64,000 bases of DNA. It comes from Oscillospiraceae bacterium. Lineage in GTDB: Bacteria > Bacillota > Clostridia > Oscillospirales > Oscillospiraceae. Position 1 is the stretch's first letter. Each line of letters starts with the position of its first letter. Shown here piece by piece: positions 23,066-33,333 of this stretch. The position numbers were made by a program, and so were the translations under genes. The notes below the pieces were generated by a model. That model was given only the letters and a program-made list of their open reading frames with translations, did no database searches and was not told where the DNA came from. The stretch lies in contig CACYHB010000008.1 of the NCBI GenBank assembly GCA_902774015.1, positions 1 to 64,000 of the forward strand, written 5' to 3'.

Positions 23066-25759
23066 ATGAAACTATCCAGAAAATGGCTTACTGAGTTCGT
23101 GGACCTGCCCCTTGACGAAGTGGGCGACCGCGCTTTTGACGAAGCGATGACCATCTCCGGCTCCAAGGTGGAGGTCACCGAGGACCTGAGCGCCTCCATC
23201 CAGAATGTGAAAGTCGGGCGCATACTCACGATGGAAAAGCACCCCAACTCCGATCACATGTACGTCTGCACGCTGGACGTGGGCGAAAGCGAGCCTGTCC
23301 AGATCGTCACCGGCGCGTGGAACGTCCATGTGGGCGACCTGGTGCCCGCAGCCCTGCACAAGTCCGTGCTTCCCAGCGGGGCGAAGATCGAGAAAGGCAA
23401 GCTGCGCGGCGTCGCGTCCTATGGCATGCTCTGCTCCCTCAAGGAGCTGAATCTGACCGAGCACGATTACGCCTACGCGCAGATCAAGGCTGCCGCCATC
23501 CTGGGCGACTACCACCCCATCGACCCCGAAAAGCCCTCCATCGCCGCCGACATTCAGGCGGGCGACCGGATCTACGGCAAGGTCGTCGCCGCAAAGGCCG
23601 AGAAGGTCGAGAATGCGGGTGTGAATCTCTGGAAGCTGACGCTGAACGTCGGCAGCGGGACAAAGGAGACGGTCACAGCCTGCCAGAACGTCCACGAGGG
23701 CGATCTGCTGGCCTACGACACGGGAAAGGACAGGGTCTGCACCCTGGCCGACCTGCACGCCGAGCAGAGAGAGTTCCCCCACTGCATCGAGGACGGCATC
23801 TTCATCCTGCATGAAAACTGCATGCCCGGCGACGACATGGGCGCGCTCCTGGGCCTTGACGACCACGTGGTGGAGTTTGAGATCACGCCCAACCGGCCCG
23901 ACTGCCTGTGCATGATCGGCCTTGCCCGCGAGGCGGCCGTCACCTTCAACAAGGAACTCAGGCTGCACACGCCCGAAGTCGCGGCCAAAGCCGGCGGGAA
24001 CATCCACGAGCTGGCGAAGATCGTGATCGAGGAGCCCGCCCTCTGCCCGCGCTACATCGGCCGCATGGTGCGCAACGTCAAGATCGGCCCCTCTCCCGCC
24101 TGGATGCGCGAACGCATCCGCAACGCGGGCATGCGGCCCATCAATAACCTCGTGGACATCACAAACTACGTCATGCTGGAGTACGGCCAGCCCATGCACG
24201 CTTTCGACTTCAGCTGCGTCAAGAACGGGGAGATCCGCGTGCGCCTGGCCCGCGAGGGCGAGAGCATCCGCACGCTCGACGGCGCCGAGCGCAAGCTCAC
24301 GCCGAACATGCTCTGCATCTGCGACACCGACAAGCCCGTGGCCGTGGCCGGCGTGATGGGCGGCGAGAACAGCGAGATCGTGGGCGACACCGCCATGGTG
24401 CTCTTCGAATCCGCCAACTTCAACGGACCCTCCGTGCGCCGCACCGCCACCGCGCTGGGCATGCGGACCGACGCCTCCTCCCGCTATGAGAAGGGGCTCG
24501 ACCCGGAGAACACCTACCTCGCCGTGCAGCGCGCCTGTGAGCTGGTGGAGCTGCTGGGCTGCGGCGAGGTGGTGGAGGGCGTCATCGACGTCTATCCCGG
24601 AAAGACCGAGCCCAAAACCGTGAAGCTGGAGCCGGAGAAGATCAACGCCCTCCTCGGCACCGACATTGACGAACAGACGATGCGCGGCATTTTGCTGCGC
24701 CTGGGCTTCGGCCTGGAGGGGGATACGATCACCGTGCCCTCCTGGCGCGGGGACGTGGAGCACTACTCCGACATCGCGGAGGAAGTGGCCCGCATCTACG
24801 GCTACAACGAGATCCCCACCGCCTTCACCAGCACCGGCACCACCGTGGGCGGCTTCAGCCCCGTGCAGCAGTGCGAGCGCCGTCTGGGCGAACTCTGCCG
24901 CGGCTTCGGGCTGGATGAGATCATCACCTACTCCTTCATCAGCCCCGGCTATTACGACAAGATCCGCTGGCCGCAGGACGATCCCCGGCGCGACAGCCTG
25001 CGCATCCTGAATCCCCTGGGCGAGGATACCTCCATCATGCGCACCACGATCCTGCCCTCCATGCTGGAGATCATCAGCCGCAACTACAACTACCGCAACA
25101 AAGAGGCGGCGCTCTACGAGATCGGCCGCATCTACAAAAAGCGGCCCGACGGCCTGGCCGACGAGCCGAAGATCCTCTCCCTCGGCGCCTACGGCGAGAA
25201 GATGAACTTCTTCGTGCTCAAGGGCTGGGTGGACGCGATCCTCAAGGCCCTCTCCATCTCCGGCGCCCGCTATGAACAGGAGAGGAACAATCCCTCCTAC
25301 CATCCCGGCCGCTGCGCCCGGGTCTTCGTCGGAGACACGGAGATCGGCGTGCTGGGCCAGATCCACCCCGAGACGGCGAAGAACTACGGCCTGGACGCCG
25401 AGATCTTCTGCGCGGAGCTCAGCTTCGAGGCGCTCTTCGCGCTGCAGGGCGGCACGCCCGTCTACCGTCCGCTGCCCCGCTTCCCCTCCGTCAGCCGCGA
25501 TATCGCCGTGGTCTGCGACGGGGAAATCCCCGTGGGACGCATGATCGAGACCATCCTCGCCAGCGGCGGCAAATACCTCAAGGAGTGCAGGCTCTTCGAC
25601 GTGTACGCAGGCCGCCACATCGCCGAGGGCAAGAAGTCCGTGGCCTTCTCCCTGACCATGCGCGCCGATGACCAGACCCTCACCGACGAGCATGCCGAGG
25701 AGACGGTGAAGAAGGTCCTCGCGGCGCTGAACGAGCGCTTCGGGGCAGTCATGCGCTGA
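23066..25759 (+). CDS. pheT: Phenylalanyl-tRNA synthetase beta subunit with an inserted second OB-like segment
   Basis: 897 residues, about 100 longer than usual. Order: OB-fold tRNA-binding domain (46-120, HPNSDHMYVCTLDVGESEPV, VTGAWNVHVGDLVP), B3/B4 editing domain, B5, the degenerate class II core and the C-terminal FDX-ACB anticodon domain (LPRFPSVSRDIAVV onward). Residues about 131-240 are an insertion whose stretch KVVAAKAEKV...LTLNVGSGTK...ACQNVHEGDLLAY echoes the first OB fold. Twelve bases after pheS with AAGGAGG. Confidence 0.95.
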   Translation: MKLSRKWLTEFVDLPLDEVGDRAFDEAMTISGSKVEVTEDLSASIQNVKVGRILTMEKHPNSDHMYVCTLDVGESEPVQIVTGAWNVHVGDLVPAALHKSVLPSGAKIEKGKLRGVASYGMLCSLKELNLTEHDYAYAQIKAAAILGDYHPIDPEKPSIAADIQAGDRIYGKVVAAKAEKVENAGVNLWKLTLNVGSGTKETVTACQNVHEGDLLAYDTGKDRVCTLADLHAEQREFPHCIEDGIFILHENCMPGDDMGALLGLDDHVVEFEITPNRPDCLCMIGLAREAAVTFNKELRLHTPEVAAKAGGNIHELAKIVIEEPALCPRYIGRMVRNVKIGPSPAWMRERIRNAGMRPINNLVDITNYVMLEYGQPMHAFDFSCVKNGEIRVRLAREGESIRTLDGAERKLTPNMLCICDTDKPVAVAGVMGGENSEIVGDTAMVLFESANFNGPSVRRTATALGMRTDASSRYEKGLDPENTYLAVQRACELVELLGCGEVVEGVIDVYPGKTEPKTVKLEPEKINALLGTDIDEQTMRGILLRLGFGLEGDTITVPSWRGDVEHYSDIAEEVARIYGYNEIPTAFTSTGTTVGGFSPVQQCERRLGELCRGFGLDEIITYSFISPGYYDKIRWPQDDPRRDSLRILNPLGEDTSIMRTTILPSMLEIISRNYNYRNKEAALYEIGRIYKKRPDGLADEPKILSLGAYGEKMNFFVLKGWVDAILKALSISGARYEQERNNPSYHPGRCARVFVGDTEIGVLGQIHPETAKNYGLDAEIFCAELSFEALFALQGGTPVYRPLPRFPSVSRDIAVVCDGEIPVGRMIETILASGGKYLKECRLFDVYAGRHIAEGKKSVAFSLTMRADDQTLTDEHAEETVKKVLAALNERFGAVMR

Positions 25760-25842
25760 GCACCGGCGCGGAAAAACGGACGGCTTTCACCATTTGCCGG
25801 AAAAAACACAGGAGAAATAATCCTTTTTCCCCCATTTTCGAC

Positions 25843-25870
25843 TTTACTTGTGCTTTTTATCTGTTATAAT
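25843..25870 (+). promoter_or_regulatory. Promoter of ireB
   Basis: TATAAT at 25865-25870 with TTTACT 16 bases upstream, about 35 bases before the start codon. Confidence 0.6.
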
Positions 25871-25904
25871 ATTAGTTGAACAGACCGAACAAGGAGGGAA
25901 GCAC

Positions 25905-26147
25905 ATGGAGGACGCAACCAGAAAATTTACCGCGTTGGACAACAAGGCCGAGATGAAGGAAATTCTATCGTCCGTGTATAACTCCCTCATGGTGAAGGGC
26001 TACAACCCCATCAACCAGATCGTGGGCTATATTCTGTCGGAGGATCCCACCTACATCACAAACTACAACAACGCCCGCACGCTCATCACCCGCATCGACC
26101 GGGACGAGCTGCTGCAGGAGCTGCTGAGGACCTACCTGGCCAAGTGA
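25905..26147 (+). CDS. ireB: IreB-family regulatory phosphoprotein (UPF0297)
   Basis: 80 residues. The family core is nearly invariant: [20 protein letters not shown], then [14 protein letters not shown] and [14 protein letters not shown]. In Enterococcus, IreB is phosphorylated by the PASTA kinase IreK and negatively controls cephalosporin resistance; that role is extrapolated. Usually it precedes ruvX and a DUF1292 gene, but here it is alone between a promoter and a terminator. ATG 25905 has AAGGAGG upstream. Confidence 0.92.
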   Translation: MEDATRKFTALDNKAEMKEILSSVYNSLMVKGYNPINQIVGYILSEDPTYITNYNNARTLITRIDRDELLQELLRTYLAK

Positions 26148-26153
26148 TCCGAA

Positions 26154-26191
26154 AAAAAAGGCTGTGAAAGCAACGCTTTCACAGCCTTTTT
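26154..26191. terminator. Bidirectional terminator
   Basis: An 18-base stem beginning AAAAAAGGCTGTGAAAGC with loop AAC between convergent ireB and rfbB. Confidence 0.88.
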
Positions 26192-26207
26192 TCTGCTTTC
26201 GGCGGGA

Positions 26208-27266
26208 TCATACCTCGCCGTACATCCTGCTGTAATAGTCCAGATAATCCCCGGAGACCACGCGCTCGACCCAGCCGGGATTCTGCAGATACCACTCGAT
26301 GGTCTCCCGCATGCCCCGTTCAAAGGTATAGGCGGGGGCCCAGCCCAGGGTCGTGGTGATCTTGGTGTTGTCGATGGCGTAGCGCCGGTCGTGGCCGGGC
26401 CGGTCCTGCACATGGGTGATGAGGCTCTCGGGCTTCCCCAGTTCCGAGAGGATGAGGCGCACGATCTCGATGTTGGCCCGCTCGTTGTTGCCGCCGATGT
26501 TGTACACCTCGCCGCGCACGCCCTTTTCCAGCACGGTGAGGATGGCGGAGCAGTGATCTTTCACGTGCAGCCAGTCCCGGATCTGCATCCCGTCGCCGTA
26601 TACCGGCAGAGACTTGTCCGCCTGGGCGTTGTGCAGCATCAGAGGGATCAGCTTTTCCGGGAACTGGTAAGGGCCGTAGTTGTTGGAGCAGCGGGTGATG
26701 TTTACCGGCAGGCCGTAGGTCTGATGATAGGCGCGCACCACCATGTCCGCCCCGGCCTTGGAGGCCGAATAGGGGGAGTTGGGGGAGATGGGCGTCTGCT
26801 CGGTGAACATGCCGGTCTTGCCCAGCGCGCCGTAGACCTCGTCCGTGGAGACTTGAAGGTATACCACACCGGGCCGGTATTCCCGGCAGTATTTGTTGTC
26901 CGGCTCCAGATTCCAGCGCCGCCTGGCCGCGTCCAGCAGACTCTGGGTACCCAGCACGTTGGTGGTCAGAAAGACCTCCGGCTCGGTGATGCTGCGGTCC
27001 ACGTGGCTCTCGGCGGCAAAATGCACCACCGTGTCGAAATCGCAGGTCTCAAAGAGCTCGGAGACGAGCTTCCGGTCCCGGATATCGCCGTGGACGAAGG
27101 TGTAGCGCCGATCGTCCTGTACGGGCAGCAGATTCTCCAGATTGCCCGCGTAGGTCAGCAGATCCAGGTTTACTAGACGCTCAATGTCCTGCCTTTCGGC
27201 CAGCAGGTACTGGATAAAGTTGGAGCCGATGAAGCCGGCGCCGCCGGTGACGAGTATGCGTTTCAT
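26208..27266 (-). CDS. rfbB: dTDP-glucose 4,6-dehydratase
   Basis: 352 residues of the extended SDR family. NAD-binding [10 protein letters not shown] at the N-terminus, [12 protein letters not shown], catalytic Tyr-Lys in [10 protein letters not shown] with STDEVYG upstream, and [17 protein letters not shown]. Converts dTDP-glucose to dTDP-4-keto-6-deoxyglucose for rhamnose or other deoxysugars. Overlaps rfbA by 4 bases (ATGA). rfbC and rfbD are not in the window. Confidence 0.96.
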   Translation of the reverse strand: MKRILVTGGAGFIGSNFIQYLLAERQDIERLVNLDLLTYAGNLENLLPVQDDRRYTFVHGDIRDRKLVSELFETCDFDTVVHFAAESHVDRSITEPEVFLTTNVLGTQSLLDAARRRWNLEPDNKYCREYRPGVVYLQVSTDEVYGALGKTGMFTEQTPISPNSPYSASKAGADMVVRAYHQTYGLPVNITRCSNNYGPYQFPEKLIPLMLHNAQADKSLPVYGDGMQIRDWLHVKDHCSAILTVLEKGVRGEVYNIGGNNERANIEIVRLILSELGKPESLITHVQDRPGHDRRYAIDNTKITTTLGWAPAYTFERGMRETIEWYLQNPGWVERVVSGDYLDYYSRMYGEV

Positions 27267-28135
27267 AGGCTTGCCTCCGCAATGCGCAGCAGATATTGAC
27301 CGTAATCGGTCTTGAGCAGGGGCTGTGCCAGGGCGATGAGACGCTCCCGGTCGATAAAGCCCATGCGATAGGCGATCTCCTCGATACAGGCCACGTACAT
27401 GCCCTGCCGTTTCTGGATGATGGAGACGAAGTTGGCGGCCTCCAGCAGACTCTCGTGGGTGCCGGTATCCAGCCAGGCAAGCCCGCGCCCGAAGGGGAGC
27501 ACCTGCAGCTCGCCGCGCTCCAGATAGACCTGGTTGACCGCGGTGATCTCCAGCTCGCCGCGCTCGGAGGGACGGATGCGCTTGGCGATGGAGACTACGT
27601 CGTTGTCGTAGAAATACAGGCCCGGCACCGCGTAGTTCGATTTGGGGTGCTCGGGCTTCTCCTCAATGGAGATCGCTTTTCCTTCCGCATCCAGCTCCAC
27701 CACGCCGAAGGCCCGGGGATCGGGGACGGGATAGCCGAAAATGACGGCCCCCTTTTCCAGCTTTGCCGCCTTCCGTACGCCGGGCGTGATGCCGCCGCCG
27801 TAGAAGATGTTGTCGCCCAGGATAAGGCAGACCCTGTCGTCTCCGATGAAGTCCTCGCCGATCAGAAAAGCCTCGGCAAGACCGCGGGGCTGGGCCTGCA
27901 CGGCGTATTCCAGGCGCATGCCCAGCTGGCTGCCGTCGCCCAGCAGTTCCTCAAAAGCGCCGATGTCCCGCGCGGTGGAAATGATGAGCACTTCGCGGAT
28001 ACCGGCCAGCATCAGCACGGACAGGGGATAGTAGATCATCGGTTTGTCGTATACGGGAAGGATCTGTTTGGAGATGGAGCGGGTAACGGGGTAGAGCCGT
28101 GTTCCGGCGCCCCCTGCGAGAATGATGCCTTTCAT
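27263..28135 (-). CDS. rfbA: Glucose-1-phosphate thymidylyltransferase
   Basis: 290 residues. The nucleotide-binding signature [20 protein letters not shown], then [28 protein letters not shown] with the metal-binding Asp, and [20 protein letters not shown]. Makes dTDP-glucose from dTTP and glucose-1-phosphate, feeding rfbB. First gene of the pair, with AGGAGCGCC before the start. Confidence 0.96.
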   Translation of the reverse strand: MKGIILAGGAGTRLYPVTRSISKQILPVYDKPMIYYPLSVLMLAGIREVLIISTARDIGAFEELLGDGSQLGMRLEYAVQAQPRGLAEAFLIGEDFIGDDRVCLILGDNIFYGGGITPGVRKAAKLEKGAVIFGYPVPDPRAFGVVELDAEGKAISIEEKPEHPKSNYAVPGLYFYDNDVVSIAKRIRPSERGELEITAVNQVYLERGELQVLPFGRGLAWLDTGTHESLLEAANFVSIIQKRQGMYVACIEEIAYRMGFIDRERLIALAQPLLKTDYGQYLLRIAEASL

Positions 28136-28278
28136 GGCGCTCCTCCTTCTGCGGTTCGCTTACTGTCTCAGTATACCTGAATCCCTTCCGGATTGCAAGG
28201 AAAGGAAGCGGCGAAGGCTGCTTTTGCGGGGACGGCGCACCCGGCTGCGGGAAATCCGGCGAAAGATATCAGATAATA

Positions 28279-28308
28279 TTGATTTTTACAGGAACAATCA
28301 TGTATAAT
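28279..28308 (+). promoter_or_regulatory. Promoter of the peptide-export operon
   Basis: TATAAT at 28303-28308 with TTGATT 18 bases upstream (28279-28284), in an AT-rich island. A 100-base leader follows with a small hairpin CTGCCG/CGGCAG at about 28332-28350. Confidence 0.55.
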
Positions 28309-28408
28309 AAATCGATAACTATCTCATCACAGCCTGCCGGGCTTCGGCAGCTGCGGCAGACCCGGCGGCATCCGGCCGCCCGAAACACAGGAGTAAGGAG
28401 TAAGCACC

Positions 28409-28825
28409 ATGGAACAATCTCTGTTTCGCAAGAAAAGCCTTGAACGCATCTCCTCGCCCGAACAGCTCAACGACTATCTCCGCGTCACCAACCCCACGGT
28501 TTGGGTGGTGCTCGGGGCGGTGATCCTGCTGCTCGTGGGCGTGATCGTCTGGGGCTCCGTCGCCTCTCTGGAGAGCTTTGCGACCGGCACCGGCGTGGTG
28601 CAGGAGGGGAGCATGACCATCCGCTTTGACGACAGTGAGATCGCAAGAAGCGTGGAGTCGGGCATGACGGTTGCCATCGGCGAGACCACCGCGACGGTCA
28701 CCAGCGTGGGCCGCGCCGAGGACGGAAGCATTTTTGCCCTGGCTCAGACTTCCCTGGCCGACGGCAGTTACCCCGTCCGTGTGATCTATAAGACGACGCA
28801 GGTGCGCCGGCTGCTGTTCAATTGA
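28409..28825 (+). CDS. Shortened NHLM-type membrane-fusion (HlyD-like) secretion protein
   Basis: 138 residues. The N-terminus FRKKSLERISSPEQLNDYLR, then VTNPTVWVV, matches the start of NHLM/NHLP bacteriocin system secretion proteins (TIGR03794), followed by one TM helix (about 32-52). Full-length relatives have a long coiled-coil hairpin and lipoyl/beta-barrel domains; here only about 85 residues follow the helix, containing one beta-rich lipoyl-like unit (GTGVVQEGSMTIRFDDSEI, SGMTVAIGETTATVTSVG). It probably couples the transporter to export in a thick-walled cell with no outer membrane to reach. Stops 11 bases before the peptidase transporter start. Confidence 0.78.
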   Translation: MEQSLFRKKSLERISSPEQLNDYLRVTNPTVWVVLGAVILLLVGVIVWGSVASLESFATGTGVVQEGSMTIRFDDSEIARSVESGMTVAIGETTATVTSVGRAEDGSIFALAQTSLADGSYPVRVIYKTTQVRRLLFN

Positions 28826-28836
28826 GGGCTGCGCGG

Positions 28837-31017
28837 ATGGCACAGAAACAGATCAGACAGCCGGTCAGAAAGGGCAGGGCCAAGGTACCGGTCGTCATGC
28901 AGATGGAGGCGCTGGAATGCGGCGCCGCATCCCTGGCCATGGTCATGGCCTATTACGGAAAGTGGGTCCCGCTGGAGCAGGTGCGCCTGGACTGCGGCGT
29001 CTCCCGTGACGGTTCCAACGCGCGCAACGTGCTCAAGGCCGCGCGAAGCTACGGCTTTGATGCGCAGGGCTTCCGCTGCGAGCCCGAGGCCCTGCGGGAG
29101 GACTTTCCCTTCCCCTGCATCGTCCACTGGAACTTCAACCACTTTGTGGTCCTCGACGGCTTCAAGGGCAACTACGCCTACTTGAACGACCCTGCGCGCG
29201 GCGAAGTGCGCGTGCCGATGGAGGAGTTCGACCAGTCCTTTACGGGCGTCGTCCTCCAGATCGTTCCGGGTGAGGAGTTCGAGCCGGGCGGCAAACGCAA
29301 GAGTACGCTGGCCTTCGCCCGCAAGCGCCTCAAGGGCGCCCGGGCGGCAGTGGTCTTCGTGCTGGTCACCGCTGTCATCAGCTATCTCTTCGGGCTCATC
29401 AACCCCGTCCTCTCCCGCTTCTTCATGGACCATCTGCTCACCGGCGAAAACCGGGAGCTGCTGATGCCCTTCCTGGGACTCATGGTCGTGCTGGGGCTGG
29501 CGCAGGTGGCGGTGGAGTGGATGCATGCGATCTACGCCCTGAAGATCAACGGCAAAATGACCATCTATGGCAGCAGCACCTATATGTGGAAAGTGCTGCG
29601 GATGCCGATGGAGTTTTTCTCCCAGCGCATGTCCGGCGACATCCTGCAGCGCCAGGGGACCAACGCCACCATTGCCGGCACCCTGGTCAACACCTTCACG
29701 CCGCTGCTTCTCAACACGATCATGATGTTCGTGTACCTCATCTTCATGCTGCGCTACAGCGTGATGCTGACCATGATCGGCATCGGCACCATCATCCTGA
29801 ACCTGCTGGTATCCCAGATCGTCTCCCGCAAGCGCGTGAACATCACCCGCGTGCAGATGCGCGACGCCGGCAAGCTCTCATCGGCCACCGTCTCCGGCAT
29901 CCAGATGGTGGAGACCATCAAGGCCAGCGGCGCCGAAAACGGCTATTTCCAGAAGTGGGCCGGTTATCAGGCCTCCGTCAACGCCTCAAACGTCAAGTAT
30001 GCCAAGCTCAACCAGTATTTGGGCGGCATCCCGGCGCTGCTCTCCGCCATGGCAAGCGCGGCCGTGATGGTGCTGGGCGTGTGGCTCGCCATGCGCGGTC
30101 AGTTCAGCCTCGGCCAGATCCTGATGTTCCAGGGCTTCCTCAATTCCTTTATGTCGCCTGCCATGACGCTTGTCAGCGCCAGCCAGACCATTCAGGAGAT
30201 GCGCACCGAAATGGAGCGCGTGGAGGACGTGATGGAGTACCCGCTGGACCAGAACTTCTCCGACACCCCCCTGGAGGAGGACGCGGACTACTCCAAGCTC
30301 TCCGGCCGGGTGGAACTGAAGAACGTGACCTTCGGCTACTCCCGCCTGGGCAGCCCCCTGATCGAAGACTTCTCCATGAGCATGAAGCCCGGCAGCCGCG
30401 TGGCTTTCGTCGGAACCTCCGGCTGCGGCAAGTCCACGCTCTCCAAGCTCATCTCCGGCCTGTATCAGCCCTGGAGCGGCGAGATCCTCTTTGACGGCAA
30501 ACCCATCCGCGAGATCGACCGCAGCGTCTTCACCGGCTCCGTGGCCGTGGTGGACCAGGACATCGTGCTCTTCGAGGACACCATCGCCAACAACATCAAG
30601 ATGTGGGATGAGTCCATCGAGGACTTCGAAATGATCCTCGCCGCCCGTGACGCGCAGATCTATGACGACATCATGGCCCGCGAGGGCGGCTTCTACGGGA
30701 AGCTGACCGAGGGCGGCAAGGACCTGTCCGGCGGCCAGCGCCAGCGCCTGGAGATCGCCCGCGTCCTGGCCCAGGACCCCTCCATCATTATCATGGACGA
30801 GGCCACCTCGGCGCTGGATGCGAAGACGGAATACGAGCTTGTCAAGGCCGTCAAGGACCGCGGCATCACCTGCATCGTGATCGCCCACCGCCTTTCCACC
30901 ATCCGCGACTGCGACGAGATCATCGTTCTGGACAAGGGCAAGGTGGTCGAGCGCGGCACCCACGACGAACTGTACAAGCAGGGCGGCTTCTATGCCGACC
31001 TGATCGCCAGCGACTGA
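28837..31017 (+). CDS. Peptidase-containing ABC exporter (C39, NHLM/PCAT type)
   Basis: 726 residues. N-terminal C39 double-glycine peptidase with catalytic Cys28 (EALECGAASLAM), His101 (NFNHFVVLDGF) and Asp117 (YLNDPARG); six-helix membrane domain (about 165-430); ATPase with Walker A GTSGCGKST, signature LSGGQRQR and Walker B IIIMDEATSALD. Such transporters cut precursors after the GG of the leader and export the mature chain. ATG 28837 with GAGGG upstream is preferred to TTG 28822. The substrates are evidently the GG-leader genes downstream. Confidence 0.93.
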   Translation: MAQKQIRQPVRKGRAKVPVVMQMEALECGAASLAMVMAYYGKWVPLEQVRLDCGVSRDGSNARNVLKAARSYGFDAQGFRCEPEALREDFPFPCIVHWNFNHFVVLDGFKGNYAYLNDPARGEVRVPMEEFDQSFTGVVLQIVPGEEFEPGGKRKSTLAFARKRLKGARAAVVFVLVTAVISYLFGLINPVLSRFFMDHLLTGENRELLMPFLGLMVVLGLAQVAVEWMHAIYALKINGKMTIYGSSTYMWKVLRMPMEFFSQRMSGDILQRQGTNATIAGTLVNTFTPLLLNTIMMFVYLIFMLRYSVMLTMIGIGTIILNLLVSQIVSRKRVNITRVQMRDAGKLSSATVSGIQMVETIKASGAENGYFQKWAGYQASVNASNVKYAKLNQYLGGIPALLSAMASAAVMVLGVWLAMRGQFSLGQILMFQGFLNSFMSPAMTLVSASQTIQEMRTEMERVEDVMEYPLDQNFSDTPLEEDADYSKLSGRVELKNVTFGYSRLGSPLIEDFSMSMKPGSRVAFVGTSGCGKSTLSKLISGLYQPWSGEILFDGKPIREIDRSVFTGSVAVVDQDIVLFEDTIANNIKMWDESIEDFEMILAARDAQIYDDIMAREGGFYGKLTEGGKDLSGGQRQRLEIARVLAQDPSIIIMDEATSALDAKTEYELVKAVKDRGITCIVIAHRLSTIRDCDEIIVLDKGKVVERGTHDELYKQGGFYADLIASD

Positions 31018-31029
31018 GGAGGTGGGAAA

Positions 31030-33213
31030 ATGGGTTGGTTTGACGAACAGATCCGACAGAGAAAACTGAGCGACCAGGAGGTCTTTGAGGACTCCATTTT
31101 CCGCATGGCCTCCGTCGTGCTTGGCCGTTCGGGCGTCAGCGCCTTCGCGGATGAGCGGGTGCTGACCAAGGCGGCCATAGACGACATCCTGAAATATTAT
31201 CACATCATGCCCACCGAGGTCCCCGACAATATCACGGATCCGGATGAGCAGCTGGAGTTCTGCCTGCGCCCCCACGGGCTGATGCGGCGGAACGTGAAGC
31301 TGGAGGAGGGCTGGTACAAGGACGCATTCGGCCCGATGCTCGCCAGCTGGAAGGAGGACGGGCGCCCGGTGGCGCTGCTGCCGCTGCCTTTCGCGGGCTA
31401 TGAATACCGCGACCCGGAGAGCGGGAAGATGCAGCGCATCAACAAACAGAACGCCGCCCTGCTGGAAACGGAGGCGATCTGCTTCTATCGCCCGCTGCCC
31501 CTGAAGAAGCTGGGTATCCCCGACCTGCTCCTGTATATGAAAAACTGCCTGAACGTGAGCGACATGCTGCTGCTGGTTGCCCTGTCTCTGCTGGCGACCC
31601 TGGTGGGCATGATCCTCACCCCGGTCACCAAGTCGCTCACGGGCTTTGTGCTCAAGAGCGGCAACGTCCCCCTGCTGATGGGCACGGCGGTCTTCATGGC
31701 CACCTGCCTGATCTCCACGCAGCTGGTGTCCACGGTGCGGGAGCTTTCCATGAGCCGGATCGAGACCAAGACCTCCCTCTCCGTCGAGGCCGCGCTCATG
31801 ATGCGCGTGATGAATCTTCCGGCAAACTTTTTCCGGAAGTACTCCTCCGGCGAACTTTCCAGCCGCTTTTCCTCCGTGACGGAGCTGTGCAGCATGATGC
31901 TGGGCAGCGTCTTTTCCACGGGCCTTACCTCGCTGATGTCCCTCCTGTACGTGACCCAGATCTTCCGCTTCGCACCCGCCCTGGTGGCGCCGGCGCTGGT
32001 GATCATCCTGGTGTCCGTGGGCCTGAGCGTGATCACCTCCCTGCGGCAGGTGAAACTGGGCAAGAAAATGATGGAGTACGAGGCGGAGGACGCCGGCCTG
32101 AGCTACGCGCTCATCACCGGCGTGCAGAAGATCAAGCTCGCCGGCGCGGAAAAACGCGCCTTCTCCCGCTGGGCAAATTCCTACACCCGGGCGGCGGAGC
32201 TGGTGTATGACCCGCCGATCCTTATTAAGGTCAACACCGTCATCCAGACGGCCATCCGTCTGGGCGGCTGTATCGTGCTCTATTATATCGCTGTCTCCAC
32301 CCGTGTCTCTCCCTCGGACTATATCGCTTTCAACTCCGCTTTCGGCATGGTGAGCGGCGCCTTCGGCGCCCTGACCAGCGTGGCCCTCACGGTCGCCAAC
32401 ATCAAGCCCGTGCTGGACATGGCGGAGCCCATCCTCAAGACCGAGCCCGAATCCTCCGAGAGCAAGAGCATGGTCACCTCCCTCTCCGGCAGCATCGAGC
32501 TGTCCAACGTGTACTTTCGCTACACCGACAACATGCCCTACGTGGTGGACGGCATGAGCCTCAAGATCCGCGCCGGAGAGTACATCGCGATCGTGGGCAC
32601 CACGGGCTGCGGCAAATCCACGCTGGTGCGTCTGCTGCTTGGCTTCGAGACGCCGGAGAGAGGCGCCATCTACTACGACGGAAAGGATTTGTCCAAGCTG
32701 GATCTGCGCTCTCTGCGCCGCCGCATCGGCACCGTGACTCAGGACGGCTCCCTCTTCCAGGGCGACATCTATTCCAATATCGTCATCTCCGCACCGCAGC
32801 TGACGCAGGACGACGCCTGGGAAGCTGCCGAGATGGCGGACATCGCCGACGATATCCGCGCCATGCCCATGGGTATGCAGACCATTATCTCCGAGGGCCA
32901 GGGCGGCATCTCCGGCGGCCAGAAGCAGCGTCTGATGATCGCCAGAGCCGTGGCGCCGAAGCCGAAGATCCTGATCTTTGACGAGGCCACCTCCGCCCTG
33001 GACAACAGGACCCAGAAGAAGGTCTCCGATGCGCTGGACAAACTCAAGTGCACCCGCATCGTCATTGCCCACCGTCTGAGCACCATCCGCCACTGCGACA
33101 GGATCCTGGTACTGGACAAGGGCCACATCATGGAGGACGGCAACTACGATGAGCTGATCGCCAAAAACGGCATCTTTGCCGAGCTGGTGGAGCGGCAGCG
33201 CATCGACACCTGA
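31030..33213 (+). CDS. NHLM-type ABC transporter ATP-binding/permease protein
   Basis: 727 residues. An N-terminal region of about 170 residues (replacing C39) without peptidase residues, six TM helices, then an ATPase with Walker A GTTGCGKST, signature ISGGQKQR and Walker B ILIFDEATSALD. Corresponds to the second transporter of NHLM systems (TIGR03797), which forms a heterodimer or works in parallel with the peptidase transporter. GAGGAGGTG upstream; 12-base gap after the first transporter. Confidence 0.9.
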   Translation: MGWFDEQIRQRKLSDQEVFEDSIFRMASVVLGRSGVSAFADERVLTKAAIDDILKYYHIMPTEVPDNITDPDEQLEFCLRPHGLMRRNVKLEEGWYKDAFGPMLASWKEDGRPVALLPLPFAGYEYRDPESGKMQRINKQNAALLETEAICFYRPLPLKKLGIPDLLLYMKNCLNVSDMLLLVALSLLATLVGMILTPVTKSLTGFVLKSGNVPLLMGTAVFMATCLISTQLVSTVRELSMSRIETKTSLSVEAALMMRVMNLPANFFRKYSSGELSSRFSSVTELCSMMLGSVFSTGLTSLMSLLYVTQIFRFAPALVAPALVIILVSVGLSVITSLRQVKLGKKMMEYEAEDAGLSYALITGVQKIKLAGAEKRAFSRWANSYTRAAELVYDPPILIKVNTVIQTAIRLGGCIVLYYIAVSTRVSPSDYIAFNSAFGMVSGAFGALTSVALTVANIKPVLDMAEPILKTEPESSESKSMVTSLSGSIELSNVYFRYTDNMPYVVDGMSLKIRAGEYIAIVGTTGCGKSTLVRLLLGFETPERGAIYYDGKDLSKLDLRSLRRRIGTVTQDGSLFQGDIYSNIVISAPQLTQDDAWEAAEMADIADDIRAMPMGMQTIISEGQGGISGGQKQRLMIARAVAPKPKILIFDEATSALDNRTQKKVSDALDKLKCTRIVIAHRLSTIRHCDRILVLDKGHIMEDGNYDELIAKNGIFAELVERQRIDT

Positions 33214-33333
33214 AAAATTGCAGGCCGCCCGGCCAGAAGCGTCCGACTGTCGTATGAATAGACAGAAGGCCCCAAATGTAAACCACCTGCCCGATACAAC
33301 GGGGCGGGAATAAAGAAAAAAGGAGAAAAAACA

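Noticed and set aside
23072-25693. 873-codon minus-strand open frame
   Set aside because: Exact shadow of pheT.
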